In this document: piece by piece, positions 1 to 10,028 of the stretch
How positions within the stretch are numbered: the stretch's first letter is position 1
Layout of the letters: the number at the start of each line of letters is the position of its first letter
NCBI RefSeq assembly: GCF_051201015.1
Contig: NZ_JBPEHI010000013.1
Length of the DNA: 64,000 nt
DNA from: Petrimonas sulfuriphila
Lineage (GTDB): Bacteria; Bacteroidota; Bacteroidia; Bacteroidales; Dysgonomonadaceae
Direction: 5' to 3' (one strand)
Program-made: the position numbers and the translations under genes
Notes under the pieces: model-generated
Told to the model about the DNA's origin: nothing
The model's input: the letters and a program-made list of their open reading frames with translations, nothing else
Databases searched by the model: none

Positions 1-1
1 A

Positions 2-3000
2 ACCGAAATGTCCATTGACAAGATTCGGATCAAACTCTTTAATAGTGTTGAAATCGGAGGTTTATATGTAGAAGACCAGGAGAAAGATACGTTGTTGTTT
101 GCCGATAAATTATCCGCGCGCATAAATATCTGGAATTTATTGGACAATCATTTGTCTATCGAGTCGGTCCGTTTGGATAATTTTACCGCAAAAGTATATA
201 GGGAATCTAAAGACACAACTTTTAACTTCCAATTCATCATTGATGCATTTGCGCCTACCGACACGTTAAAAAAGAAATCCGAAAAAGCTCCCCTTAAGAT
301 TTCCATAAACGACATTAAACTTTCCAACGGAACGCTGCGTTACGATATCCTTTCAAGGCCGGAAGCTCCGGGAAAGTTCAATCCCGATCACTTTTTCGTA
401 AAAAACTTCAATCTCAATGCGGACATTTCATCGCTCGACATCAAACATCTTGTCGCGGATATCCAAACCTTGAGTTTTGATGAACAAAAAGCGGGAGTAA
501 AAGTGTATGACCTACAGGGTATGGTTCGCTCAGACGGCACAAAACTGTGGAGCGACAGACTCTCGCTCACGCTGAATAATTCTCACTTGGATGTAAGCAA
601 AGCCGTTTACGATATAGACAGCAAAGCATTTAACCTTACGGCTAAAAGTGATTGGATTGATCCGAAAGACGCGGCTGTTTTTTCAGATAAGCTCACGCAC
701 CTAAGCAAGCCTTTTGCTTTTGATGCCGATTTGGAAGGGAAAATTCCACAAGCTGAGATTAAAAACCTGACAGCCAGGTACGGCAATCAAACGGCTTTTA
801 CGGTGAATGGACTGATATCCGATTTCTCAAAATACGGAGATGCCGATATTAGTGTGGATATCACTAATTTCAGAATGAGCGTACAGGATTTGCAGGATTT
901 TATCCGTATTGGTGCACCTGCTTTTGTACTTGGCCCACAACTGGAATCGTTGGAAAATATAGAGTTGACGCTGAAAGCGAAAGGCCGTATGAGTAATTTC
1001 AATGTTGTTACTCAGGTAAACACATCTCCCGGAAGCTTTTCGTTTAATGGAAAGGGTAGTACCGACAGCAAGTTCGAAAATATCAACGTTGATGGCCGGC
1101 TGGTAACCGAAAACCTGCAAATCGGTAAAATAATAGGTGAAGAAATTGGCGTTGATGATCTTTCTCTCCATACTTTTGCCGAAGTAAATATCAAGAAAAA
1201 TGAACTACCAAAGATATCTATCGATGGCAATGTCGGATCGGTATTTTACAAAGGCTATCCATATCGGGATTTGACTGTAAGTGGCGTCTACAACGGGAAT
1301 GACAATAGTGTTGGTGGCCGGGTGTTTACGGATACCGAAGACAATAAACTCGATTTATACGCTAATATTGGTTTTGGAAATCAAATGAGGTTTGATGTAC
1401 AGGGAACCATCGATAAACTTTTTCTATCGCCGCTTATAACGGTTGAAAAGTGGGAGAATCCTTACCTCACTGCCCGTATTAATGGAAAACTTCAAGGGCA
1501 AAACATTGATGATCTCGAGGGAAATGTGGTGATTGACAGTACTTCCCTCTACGATGCCAATTTTATTTACAACCCAGGTCCGATTTATCTTCAGGCGCTT
1601 TCGGCTGATGAGGCGGGTGAAAAGAAGATACAGGTACTTTCCTCCATCGTAGAAGGAGAAATATCCGGGAATTACAGTTTTGCAACTATCGGTACCGAGT
1701 TGATGAATGCCCTGCATCCACACTTACCTACGTTGATAAAAGAACCTCCAAAAAAAGCAGCGGAGGTAGGGACGAATTTTTTCAGGTTTAATTTTTTACT
1801 GAAGAATACCGAAGATATTTCGTATGCCTTGTCGCTTCCCTTTATAAACGTTGAACCAGCAACCGTTACCGGTACTGTGGATATGGTAAACTCAAAATCG
1901 GTACAGTTAAGCAGCCATATTCCGCGATTGATGTTTGGGCAAAACGAAATCCGCGAGAGCAAAATAGATGTAAATCTAGGTGTGTTATCGGGAGCACGTG
2001 TAAATGCTAATACCTATCTTGTACAGGAAAACGGTCATATTAATGCAAAGTTGGATACCCGGGCAATAAGTGATTCAGTTATAAACATATTGCATATCAA
2101 TGTAAATAACAAAGTGGCTAAAGCTGACGGAAGCCTGAATATATCTATGGGTTTCCGGCGTGATCTAGAAGATAATCCGGTATCGGATATTTCCATTAAT
2201 TCCACTCAGGTTGTGTTTAATGGAAAGACAATCAGTATTGTCCCTTCATCTGTTGTTTACGAAAAGGAAAAAATTACCGTAAACAATTTTGAAATACGGG
2301 AAAACGAAATGTTATTGTTGGGAATAGATGGTGTGGCATCGAAAAAACGGGAAGATGCCATTCGGGCGTTTTTCAACAATACTGAAGTAGAAACCATTTT
2401 GGCCGCATTTAATATTTCAACGTTTAAAGGCTCAATCAATGGGGGAGTGATTGTTAACCAGGCTTTAGCAGACCCACTTATTCAAACGGACAATTTCAGA
2501 ATTGAAAATATACGAACCCAGACGGATACCATCGGAACACTAGCTATTGAAGGAAACTGGGACGTGATTAAAAAAGGACTTTCGTTAGATGCCAGTATAA
2601 AGAACAACGGTGATAACTACCTTGCCGTTGCCGGATTTGTACCTATGGGTAGTGAAAATCCAATGGATGTGGATATAAAAATAAACGATTTGCCGTTAGC
2701 CTGGGTGCAGCCTTTTGCGGTGTCTACCTTTAGTCAGCTGTCGGGAACAATAAACTCCAATATAAACTTTTCCGGCAAAACAAATGCTCCTATAACTGAA
2801 GGTTGGCTAGGTATTGACGAAGGAATAATGACGGTTGCATTTACGAACGTGACATACAATGTATCAGATACCATCAATATTTCGCCAAAAAATATCGGTC
2901 TTAATAATTTGGTTATTAAAGATAACAATAATCATGAGGCTCGCTTGAACCTCTCATTAAGCCACAATAACTTTGATGGAATGACATACAATGTCAGTGT

Positions 3001-4294
3001 ATATATGGCCGATTTTCTCTTGTTGAATAACGAGCAAAGGACGGATGAAATAGCTTACGGTACGCTGAGATTAAGCGGAGACATCAACATAAACGGCTCC
3101 TCGTCGGGAATATACGGAAATGCAAATTTGAAGAATGAAAGCCGGTCGAATATCAGGATTGAATTACCACAAACCGCTCAGGCAGAAAAGTACAGCGGTA
3201 TCATTTACATAAATACTCCGCAGGATGTGGATACGCTTTCATTTCTTAGAAAAAGAGAGAACGATAACGTGAATGCACGCATCAATACACGCCTGAGTAC
3301 GGGCATTCCTATTAATATACAAGCAATTTTGAATTTAAATCCGCTGCTTGAAGCAGGAGTAGTGATCAATCCGACAACGGGAGATGCTTTGGAGATCAAG
3401 GGATCTGGACAGATTCGTGCTAATTTCGATTCTAGGGCCGTGCCGTCCGTTCGTCTGTATGGTGATTATGTTGCCGAGGAAGGAAAATTCAAATATAATT
3501 TTCAAAACCTTAAGACCATCGATTTTAATATTCGTGAAGGAAGCACGGTTACTCTTGTCGGAGACCCGATGAGTACGCAATTTAATATTGCTGCATACAA
3601 TCAGGTAAATGCTGATTTAGCCACGCTCAGCGAAGGCTTCACTACCCAGCTTTCCAATACCCGGACTGCAGTTAACGCCCTGTTGGAGATACAGGGGAAT
3701 CTGGAGCAGATGAACCTGAAATACGGGATAGATCTTCCCGAGGTTTCTAACGATGTGCGGCAACGATTGAACAGTCTGATCAGTACCGACGAGCAGAAGA
3801 ACCGCCAGTTTGCCAGCCTTATCCTGACGGGTGGATTTTTCCCTGCCGAGGGCTCCTTGGGTGTGGCTTTGGGTAACAATATGGCTGCTACGCTTGCCGC
3901 AGGTCAGCTTACCAAAGGATTGGATGCGCTTCTTGCCGGAGCCCTGAACGATAACTGGACCATAAGCACCAACCTCCAAAGCCGGGATGGAAGTTTTGAA
4001 AGTGCTCGAATGGGGTTGGATCTTTCCACACGTTTACTTGATGACCGGCTTCGAATTTCAACAAATCTCAGTTATGGAGACAAAGCAACCACCGCGAGCG
4101 ATCAGGCATTTATGGGAGAGTTTGAGTTGGAGTACGATATTAATAACTGGCTGATGATACGTGTCTACAACAGGGCGAACCAACGATTCTCCAAACGGGC
4201 GCCCACTACACAAGGAACTGGGATTGTGGTGACACGGGATGCCCGAACCTTCAGGGATTTGTTCCGGTTTAGTTTCAGAAAAAAAGAGGATTAG
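2..4294 (+). CDS. tamB: TamB-like translocation/assembly protein (5' truncated by window)
   Basis: This is the inner-membrane/periplasmic partner of an outer-membrane assembly module (AsmA/DUF490 superfamily), thought to help insert outer-membrane proteins or carry lipid across the periplasm. About 1430 residues are visible. They are rich in repeating beta-strand segments, and the C-terminal ~400 residues (with LEIQGNLEQMNLKYGIDLPE and the FASLILTGGFF segment) have the TamB C-terminal domain pattern. The frame is open to the left edge and the first visible ATG, at position 8, is not followed by the expected N-terminal membrane anchor, so the real start lies upstream. A TamA-like lipoprotein gene follows 29 bases downstream on the same strand, the usual Bacteroidetes tamB-tamL pairing. 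Family assignment is firm; the true length is unknown. Confidence 0.93.
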   Translation, partial: TEMSIDKIRIKLFNSVEIGGLYVEDQEKDTLLFADKLSARINIWNLLDNHLSIESVRLDNFTAKVYRESKDTTFNFQFIIDAFAPTDTLKKKSEKAPLKISINDIKLSNGTLRYDILSRPEAPGKFNPDHFFVKNFNLNADISSLDIKHLVADIQTLSFDEQKAGVKVYDLQGMVRSDGTKLWSDRLSLTLNNSHLDVSKAVYDIDSKAFNLTAKSDWIDPKDAAVFSDKLTHLSKPFAFDADLEGKIPQAEIKNLTARYGNQTAFTVNGLISDFSKYGDADISVDITNFRMSVQDLQDFIRIGAPAFVLGPQLESLENIELTLKAKGRMSNFNVVTQVNTSPGSFSFNGKGSTDSKFENINVDGRLVTENLQIGKIIGEEIGVDDLSLHTFAEVNIKKNELPKISIDGNVGSVFYKGYPYRDLTVSGVYNGNDNSVGGRVFTDTEDNKLDLYANIGFGNQMRFDVQGTIDKLFLSPLITVEKWENPYLTARINGKLQGQNIDDLEGNVVIDSTSLYDANFIYNPGPIYLQALSADEAGEKKIQVLSSIVEGEISGNYSFATIGTELMNALHPHLPTLIKEPPKKAAEVGTNFFRFNFLLKNTEDISYALSLPFINVEPATVTGTVDMVNSKSVQLSSHIPRLMFGQNEIRESKIDVNLGVLSGARVNANTYLVQENGHINAKLDTRAISDSVINILHINVNNKVAKADGSLNISMGFRRDLEDNPVSDISINSTQVVFNGKTISIVPSSVVYEKEKITVNNFEIRENEMLLLGIDGVASKKREDAIRAFFNNTEVETILAAFNISTFKGSINGGVIVNQALADPLIQTDNFRIENIRTQTDTIGTLAIEGNWDVIKKGLSLDASIKNNGDNYLAVAGFVPMGSENPMDVDIKINDLPLAWVQPFAVSTFSQLSGTINSNINFSGKTNAPITEGWLGIDEGIMTVAFTNVTYNVSDTINISPKNIGLNNLVIKDNNNHEARLNLSLSHNNFDGMTYNVSVYMADFLLLNNEQRTDEIAYGTLRLSGDININGSSSGIYGNANLKNESRSNIRIELPQTAQAEKYSGIIYINTPQDVDTLSFLRKRENDNVNARINTRLSTGIPINIQAILNLNPLLEAGVVINPTTGDALEIKGSGQIRANFDSRAVPSVRLYGDYVAEEGKFKYNFQNLKTIDFNIREGSTVTLVGDPMSTQFNIAAYNQVNADLATLSEGFTTQLSNTRTAVNALLEIQGNLEQMNLKYGIDLPEVSNDVRQRLNSLISTDEQKNRQFASLILTGGFFPAEGSLGVALGNNMAATLAAGQLTKGLDALLAGALNDNWTISTNLQSRDGSFESARMGLDLSTRLLDDRLRISTNLSYGDKATTASDQAFMGEFELEYDINNWLMIRVYNRANQRFSKRAPTTQGTGIVVTRDARTFRDLFRFSFRKKED

Positions 4295-4323
4295 AACAAA
4301 GAGCAAAGAACAAAAATAAACAG

Positions 4324-6612
4324 ATGAAATATTCTTTCTGCATATTCCTTGTTTTACTGTTGATTTCGTGCGATGCCACAAAAAAAGTGCCGAGCGGAAG
4401 CTACTTGCTGAACAAGGTCGAAATAGATACAGATACCAAAGGAGCCAGTGAGTCGGACCTGAAGCCTTACCTTCGGCAAAAGCCTAACTCGTCGATGTTT
4501 ATTTTCGGGAAAATAAAATTGCATGCCTATAATATTCCTGAGAATGACTCCACATGGCTCAATCGCCAGTTCCTTAAGTTTGGCGAACCGCCTGTGTTGT
4601 ACAGCGACCGCCTCACCGGACTTTCGATGGAACAGATCAGGCTGCAGCTGGGTAATAAAGGATATTTAAATGCAGAGGTAGATACGGTAGTAGATAAGAA
4701 AGATCGGAAAGCCAGTGTGACTTATAAAGTTACAGGTAATGACCCTTACCTGGTCAGAACCTTCAGGGACTCTATCTATTCTGTCGATAGCACAATATAC
4801 AAAATACTGGATGAAAAGAAGCTCTTGAATGTGATAAAAGAAGGAGATGCTTTTGATCTGGAGGTACTGGAAAACGGACGAATAAAGATAACCAACGAAC
4901 TGAGAAACAACGGATATTATAATTTCTCCAAGGAAAACTTCTATTTCCTGGCCGATACCACTGTCGGCACCCATCAGGTGGATTTGACACTGGGATTGAA
5001 TAATCCTACGGACAGTACTTTGCACAGCAGCTACAGGTTTGGAGAAGTGATTGTAAATAACGGAGTCAGTTCTACCATTCTACAGGACAGTTCCAAGCAT
5101 TATCTGTTGGATACCGTTCAATACAGGGATGTGAAAGTCGTACAGGAACGGGATAAGTTTATGCGTCCAGCAGCTATTTTTTACAATACCTTTATTCGTC
5201 CCACTAGGGTTTATTCCGATCAATTGGTTGAGAGAACCTATTCCTCGCTGAACCGTTTGGGCTCGGTAAGTCAAACGGCAATCAATTTAACACCGGTTGT
5301 AGTAAACGATTCTAATTATATTAACGCTAATATTTCCATTTATCCGGGAAATATGCATTTTATGCAGTTTGGTATTGATGGAACACATGCTGCTGGAGAC
5401 TTGGGTATAGCGACAGATGCAACCTACGAACATAAAAATATATTGAAGGGTGGGGAAACTTTTCGCATCAAGCTGAACGGAGCCTACGAGTTCATCACGG
5501 CATCCGATAGCGCCAGCCTTATTGATAAAAGTTATTACGAATACGGTGCGGAAGCATTTTTATCGATACCTCAGCTCCTGTTGCCTTGGGTGATGAAGCA
5601 ATTGAGAGATCAACCTTCGGCATCTACAGAATTCTCTGTCGGAGTTAATTTTCAAAACAGGAGTGAATACCTGCGCCAGTTTTTCAACCTTTCGTCCCGC
5701 CTTCAGTGGGCTCGTCGTAACTGGCAGGTAACCAATGTGGTAGAGCCTCTGGATATTACGTATGTGAGAATGCCCCGGATGAGCGAAAAGTTCAAAAATG
5801 CGTATATGAACGATAGCATCAATCCCATTTTAAAAGCCAGTTATGAAGAACAGATGATTGTCCGTACAGCATACAACGTCAGCTATACAAACGTGTCTTC
5901 CGGACAGTTACCACCCCGGTTACCCTTTCGTGTACGTGCCGGAATAGAAGTCGCGGGTTATCTTCCCCGTATAGTGGCAGCGATGGGTGGAACACGAAAG
6001 AACACATCGGGCAGGGAAATGTTTTTGGGAATACCTTATGCCGAGTACGTGAAAACCGATTTCGATTTTGCTCCTGCTTACCGGTGGAACGACAAAAATA
6101 CATTGGCCGGACATATTGCGCTTGGTATGGCTTATCCTTACGGAAATTCCATTGTCCTGCCTTTTGAAAAACGATATTACGGCGGCGGGGCGAATGGTGT
6201 GAGAGGATGGAGTACGCGAACACTTGGTCCCGGAACTTATAACAACGATAGTTTAGGTTACGATTTCGCCAACAAGACCGGTGATATTAAATTGGACATG
6301 AGCCTGGAGTTTCGAAGAAAATTGACGAAGCTTTTTGAACTGGCCGGTTTTGTTGATGTTGGAAACGTATGGACGATAAAAGATTACAACTCACAACCCG
6401 GAGGTTATTTTAGTTGGAACAGTTTCTATAAAGAACTTGCAGCTGCATACGGAATGGGTATCCGGCTCGATTTGAATTTCCTCTTACTGCGCGTCGATCT
6501 GGGAATGAAAGCCCATAACCCAGCCTTGCCTGAAGGGCAACGGTGGACTATCTTCAGTCCCGATTTTCATCGTGACTTTGCCTTCCATTTTGCTATCGGA
6601 TATCCGTTCTGA
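4324..6612 (+). CDS. tamL: TamL, lipoprotein TamA/BamA-family outer-membrane protein
   Basis: A 762-residue Omp85-superfamily protein. The N terminus is a lipoprotein signal with a LLISC lipobox (Cys16), so the protein is predicted to be lipidated, the hallmark of the Bacteroidetes TamA variant called TamL. POTRA-like segments occupy roughly residues 30-330. The C-terminal half is a surface-antigen beta barrel carrying RYYGGGANGVRGW and ending in aromatic Phe. It sits 29 bases after tamB and is presumably co-transcribed with it to form the TAM-like complex. Its last 20 bases overlap the 3' end of the convergent GH92 gene, leaving no room for an intergenic terminator. Confidence 0.92.
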   Translation: MKYSFCIFLVLLLISCDATKKVPSGSYLLNKVEIDTDTKGASESDLKPYLRQKPNSSMFIFGKIKLHAYNIPENDSTWLNRQFLKFGEPPVLYSDRLTGLSMEQIRLQLGNKGYLNAEVDTVVDKKDRKASVTYKVTGNDPYLVRTFRDSIYSVDSTIYKILDEKKLLNVIKEGDAFDLEVLENGRIKITNELRNNGYYNFSKENFYFLADTTVGTHQVDLTLGLNNPTDSTLHSSYRFGEVIVNNGVSSTILQDSSKHYLLDTVQYRDVKVVQERDKFMRPAAIFYNTFIRPTRVYSDQLVERTYSSLNRLGSVSQTAINLTPVVVNDSNYINANISIYPGNMHFMQFGIDGTHAAGDLGIATDATYEHKNILKGGETFRIKLNGAYEFITASDSASLIDKSYYEYGAEAFLSIPQLLLPWVMKQLRDQPSASTEFSVGVNFQNRSEYLRQFFNLSSRLQWARRNWQVTNVVEPLDITYVRMPRMSEKFKNAYMNDSINPILKASYEEQMIVRTAYNVSYTNVSSGQLPPRLPFRVRAGIEVAGYLPRIVAAMGGTRKNTSGREMFLGIPYAEYVKTDFDFAPAYRWNDKNTLAGHIALGMAYPYGNSIVLPFEKRYYGGGANGVRGWSTRTLGPGTYNNDSLGYDFANKTGDIKLDMSLEFRRKLTKLFELAGFVDVGNVWTIKDYNSQPGGYFSWNSFYKELAAAYGMGIRLDLNFLLLRVDLGMKAHNPALPEGQRWTIFSPDFHRDFAFHFAIGYPF

Positions 6613-8815
6613 TACCTGGTGCATAGTTTAACGATGAAGGAGGGCTGTCTGCGGAGCTGTTTCCCCACAACTTGTTTGGCGTTTTCCTCATTTCCAGTTC
6701 CAATATGCTCCCGTTAATGATATCGTCGTGAGTAAACCAAGGTTTGTTTAAGGTTTTTCCGTTTATAAACGCCTGTTGGATATAGATGTTCTCACCGGTG
6801 TTGCCTTTCGCAATTATCCTGAACACTTTTCCGTTCGGCAGATTTATTTTTATCTCGTTAAACACGGGGCTTCCTATATTATAAACCGGGATGCCGGGTG
6901 TGACCGGAAAAAATCCCATCATCGACAAAACTACAAAAGCCGACATTCCTCCACCGTCTTCATCTCCGGGTATGCCGAAGATATTGTCCAGAAAGAATGT
7001 GTCCAGTAACATCCTTATTCTTTTCTGGGTCTTCCAGGGAACTCCTAAATAATTGTAGATATAGGGAATGTGAAAACTGGGCTCGTTGCCCATAACAAAT
7101 TGTCCTACAAGCCCCGATGCGTCGGGTTGAGTGAGCCAAAACCTGAACTTCGGCAATCCTAAATCTTCCCGGAAAAGCTGATCTAGTTTTAATTCTGCCG
7201 CCTTACGCCCGCCCATCAGTTCAAATAAGCCTTCAAGATCGTGTTTCACATCCCAATTGTAAGTATAGGCATTGTTTTCGGTAAAATACTCTCTTCCTGC
7301 AAAACGGGGATCGTAAGGTTCAATCCAGTTTCCCCGGTCGTCTTTAGGCCACATAAACCCCCTTTCTGCACGAAACACATTTTTATAATTCTCTGCTCGT
7401 TTTAGAAAAAGGTCCCTCTCTTCCGTTAGCTTTAATTCCGATGCCAGTTGAGCTATACACCAGTCTGAATAGCTGTTTGCTGTTGTAACAGATACACTTT
7501 GCCTTTTTTCCCAAACGGTATCTACCGTCGAAACGATTTCTTTTTCACCGGGAGCTAATCCGGGCATATAGCCGTTTTCATTATAAAAATCATCCAGCAC
7601 TGTTTTCGGACCGTTTCTCCACGGTATCAGTGTGGCGTTCAAAGAATTTTTCCTGAGCCCCTCATAAGCTGTTATCAGGTCAAAACCCCTCAACCCCTTG
7701 TACCATGCATCCGTTATCCAGGTAGCAGCAAAGTTTCCAGTCATTGCCGGCCAGTCTCCTGACACTAGGGCAAAAGAGGGTATATATCCGCCTTGCTTGT
7801 ACATTTGGATATATGAGTTTATCTGGTTGATCTCTCTATCGGGATTCAATATCATGTGCAGAGGTTCCAGCGCTATGTAATTATCCCAAATCCAATTGTC
7901 TACGTAAAAAGGGGTGTCGGATGAATGAATCTTATTGTCGTAAGCACTGTAATAACTTCCGTACTCATTGATATCAACCATTCTTTCGTAAGAGCGGTAT
8001 AAAGCCGTATAGAACACTCTTTTTTGTGCGTCAGATCCACCCTTGACCTGTATTTGACTCAATGTCTTGTCCCAAACCGCATAGGCATTCTTTTTTACTT
8101 TCTCAAAATCCCATTCCGGAATTTCTTTCAACAGGTTTCTTTTCGCTTGTTCAATGCTGATAAAGGAGATTCCATATTTGAAGGATACTTTTTTGTTTTG
8201 TTTCCCGACCCCGACCAGCAACCACATTTTATCCGACGAGCTCCTGTATTCGTTTGAAATAATATCCGCATCAGTCTCTCCGTAAAAGAAGATTTTTATT
8301 CCTTCAAACTCTTCGAATCCCGAAACGTTTCTGGAGTTGTTGACCGATACTTCCCCCTTGCCGTTGAAAATGCCGAACCTTAAATAATGATTCACATTGT
8401 TTTTGAAATGAATTCTGAAATAACCGCTCCGGCTCTGCGGCGAGAATTCAAGCATATCGCCTGATTCTTCGAAAGAGGTGCTGTAATGGTAGGGGCTGAG
8501 TTTTTCCTGATAATAGGTTAGTCGGGTGTTCCAAGCTTCCGGGCCCTTTTCGCCGCTTAACGGCAGAAAGGCAAAAGCCAGATGCCTTCGATGAGAGGTG
8601 ATGGTCAAAGGAAAGTTGTGTATTTGATCATCGAGATGGTCTCTTCGTTGAGGAAAAACCCTCAGCATGCTGTTGGGCAAGTGTACTGCCGGCCGCGTGG
8701 ACTCTAAAATAATTCCGACACCGCCAATCGACGGGTCTACGTAGGGCAGGTTGGATTGGGAAAAGCCTTTCAAAAAAAGGAAAAATAGAGAACTTAAAAA
8801 CAGATACCTGAACAT
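6593..8815 (-). CDS. GH92 family alpha-mannosidase (last gene of the mannan locus)
   Basis: A 740-residue secreted GH92 enzyme. These are calcium-dependent inverting exo-alpha-mannosidases that act in the periplasm or at the surface. A classical signal peptide (MFRYLFLSSLFFLFLKGFSQ) is visible without a lipobox. The N-terminal domain has the PSIGGVGI variant of the GH92 opening motif. The catalytic domain contains MGNEPSFH with the acid Glu578, then GDEDGGGMSA at about 617-626 with the acidic base pair, then GFFPVTPG. It lies 12 bases after the mannitol-1-phosphate-dehydrogenase-like gene and ends the operon. Linkage specificity (1,2, 1,3 or others) cannot be read from the sequence. Confidence 0.93.
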   Translation of the reverse strand: MFRYLFLSSLFFLFLKGFSQSNLPYVDPSIGGVGIILESTRPAVHLPNSMLRVFPQRRDHLDDQIHNFPLTITSHRRHLAFAFLPLSGEKGPEAWNTRLTYYQEKLSPYHYSTSFEESGDMLEFSPQSRSGYFRIHFKNNVNHYLRFGIFNGKGEVSVNNSRNVSGFEEFEGIKIFFYGETDADIISNEYRSSSDKMWLLVGVGKQNKKVSFKYGISFISIEQAKRNLLKEIPEWDFEKVKKNAYAVWDKTLSQIQVKGGSDAQKRVFYTALYRSYERMVDINEYGSYYSAYDNKIHSSDTPFYVDNWIWDNYIALEPLHMILNPDREINQINSYIQMYKQGGYIPSFALVSGDWPAMTGNFAATWITDAWYKGLRGFDLITAYEGLRKNSLNATLIPWRNGPKTVLDDFYNENGYMPGLAPGEKEIVSTVDTVWEKRQSVSVTTANSYSDWCIAQLASELKLTEERDLFLKRAENYKNVFRAERGFMWPKDDRGNWIEPYDPRFAGREYFTENNAYTYNWDVKHDLEGLFELMGGRKAAELKLDQLFREDLGLPKFRFWLTQPDASGLVGQFVMGNEPSFHIPYIYNYLGVPWKTQKRIRMLLDTFFLDNIFGIPGDEDGGGMSAFVVLSMMGFFPVTPGIPVYNIGSPVFNEIKINLPNGKVFRIIAKGNTGENIYIQQAFINGKTLNKPWFTHDDIINGSILELEMRKTPNKLWGNSSADSPPSSLNYAPGIRTDIR

Positions 8816-8827
8816 ACTTGTAATTAT

Positions 8828-10018
8828 TTAACGTTTGACGTTTATAGAACTTTTCACCTTTTCAGCCAATTCCTGATCAAATACCGGATCTATTCCGCAC
8901 ACTTTTTGCAATGTATAATCGATTCCCTGAGAGAGGAGTTTTTCAAAAACGATGTCCTGTTCCGACCTGTGGCCGTTTTCATCCGTTGCTTTAAAGAAAA
9001 AAGCGTACGACATGGCTTCCAGGATTTTGTCATAAGGCATTCTCAACGGGATGGCCAGACGGATTATTCCCATAAACCTGTCATCGGGGCCTAATTTTCT
9101 GGGAATATCCTGTCCAACCCGGAATAGGGTGTCTTTCAACGACCTGTTCCGAAACCTGAATAGTAAATCCTCAATGTGAACGGATAGATCTCTTGGTGTA
9201 AAATCGTCTGGATATATTTTCAAAAGAATGGCAGCAGACTGAAGCATAGCCTCCCTTGTAAACTCTATTACGTGTGTGTCTTCCAAAACTTCATAGAGGT
9301 AGGTAGAACCGGGATATTTAAAAAAACCATAATAAGCAGCAGTGGCATGTCCCAAATTATGGATAAATGCTTTTCTATCGACCCATGCCCTGATGTTTTC
9401 CTTAGGTGCCAACCCCATGACGTCCGGGACTTCGTTCCTGAATCCTTTTTTATCCAGGATCAACTGGTTGTAAGGCTCCGCAAAGACCGATAGAGGATCT
9501 TTCTTTATCTCTCCGGCAGTCATAAGGGGAACCATTTTTCCAATACTTGTTTCAACCAGTCCAACATAATCGTGTAGAGGGAAATCGTCCGGGAGATTGT
9601 CTTTAAGTTCTTTATAGATCACTTCATTTGCAGAACGCATGTTCTCAGCAATGATGATATCAACCGGACCATTTTCAGAACCTTGAAAACGCTTTATTAA
9701 TCCTTTGGCAAGTGTGGGAATAATTTTCGGCAACGCATTCTTGCCAACCGATACCGCTATAATGGAAGTGTTTTTTACTTCCTCGGTCACAGCTTCTTGA
9801 TTGGTACCGTTAATTGCCCTTACGTTGGATATGGTTATCCTTTCCTCTTTGTCTCCTTTAATCACGACGGCATATGACTTCTCGTGGTTTAATAATGAAA
9901 CCAGTTCCTCATCGATATCGGAAAAGACAACTTCGTATCCCGACAAACCAAACAGTTGCCCGATAAAAGAGCGGCCTATCTTGCCGGCGCCAAAAATTAG
10001 GATGGATTTTTTTTCCAT
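8828..10018 (-). CDS. mtlD: Mannitol-1-phosphate 5-dehydrogenase family protein
   Basis: A 396-residue polyol-specific long-chain dehydrogenase. The family interconverts mannitol-1-phosphate and fructose-6-phosphate with NAD(H) in the cytoplasm. An N-terminal nucleotide-binding motif GAGKIGRSFIG (residues 10-20) and the C-terminal active-site block DRKAFIHNLGHATAAYYG (Lys216, Asn221, His224) line up with the E. coli MtlD active site. The gene sits 9 bases downstream of the sugar kinase in the mannan operon. There is no PTS mannitol gene here, so it probably does not serve mannitol import. It could act on fructose-6-phosphate made from mannose, or on a related ketose/ketonate. Family is secure, substrate is inferred. 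Confidence 0.82.
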   Translation of the reverse strand: MEKKSILIFGAGKIGRSFIGQLFGLSGYEVVFSDIDEELVSLLNHEKSYAVVIKGDKEERITISNVRAINGTNQEAVTEEVKNTSIIAVSVGKNALPKIIPTLAKGLIKRFQGSENGPVDIIIAENMRSANEVIYKELKDNLPDDFPLHDYVGLVETSIGKMVPLMTAGEIKKDPLSVFAEPYNQLILDKKGFRNEVPDVMGLAPKENIRAWVDRKAFIHNLGHATAAYYGFFKYPGSTYLYEVLEDTHVIEFTREAMLQSAAILLKIYPDDFTPRDLSVHIEDLLFRFRNRSLKDTLFRVGQDIPRKLGPDDRFMGIIRLAIPLRMPYDKILEAMSYAFFFKATDENGHRSEQDIVFEKLLSQGIDYTLQKVCGIDPVFDQELAEKVKSSINVKR

Positions 10019-10028
10019 AAGTCGTTCG

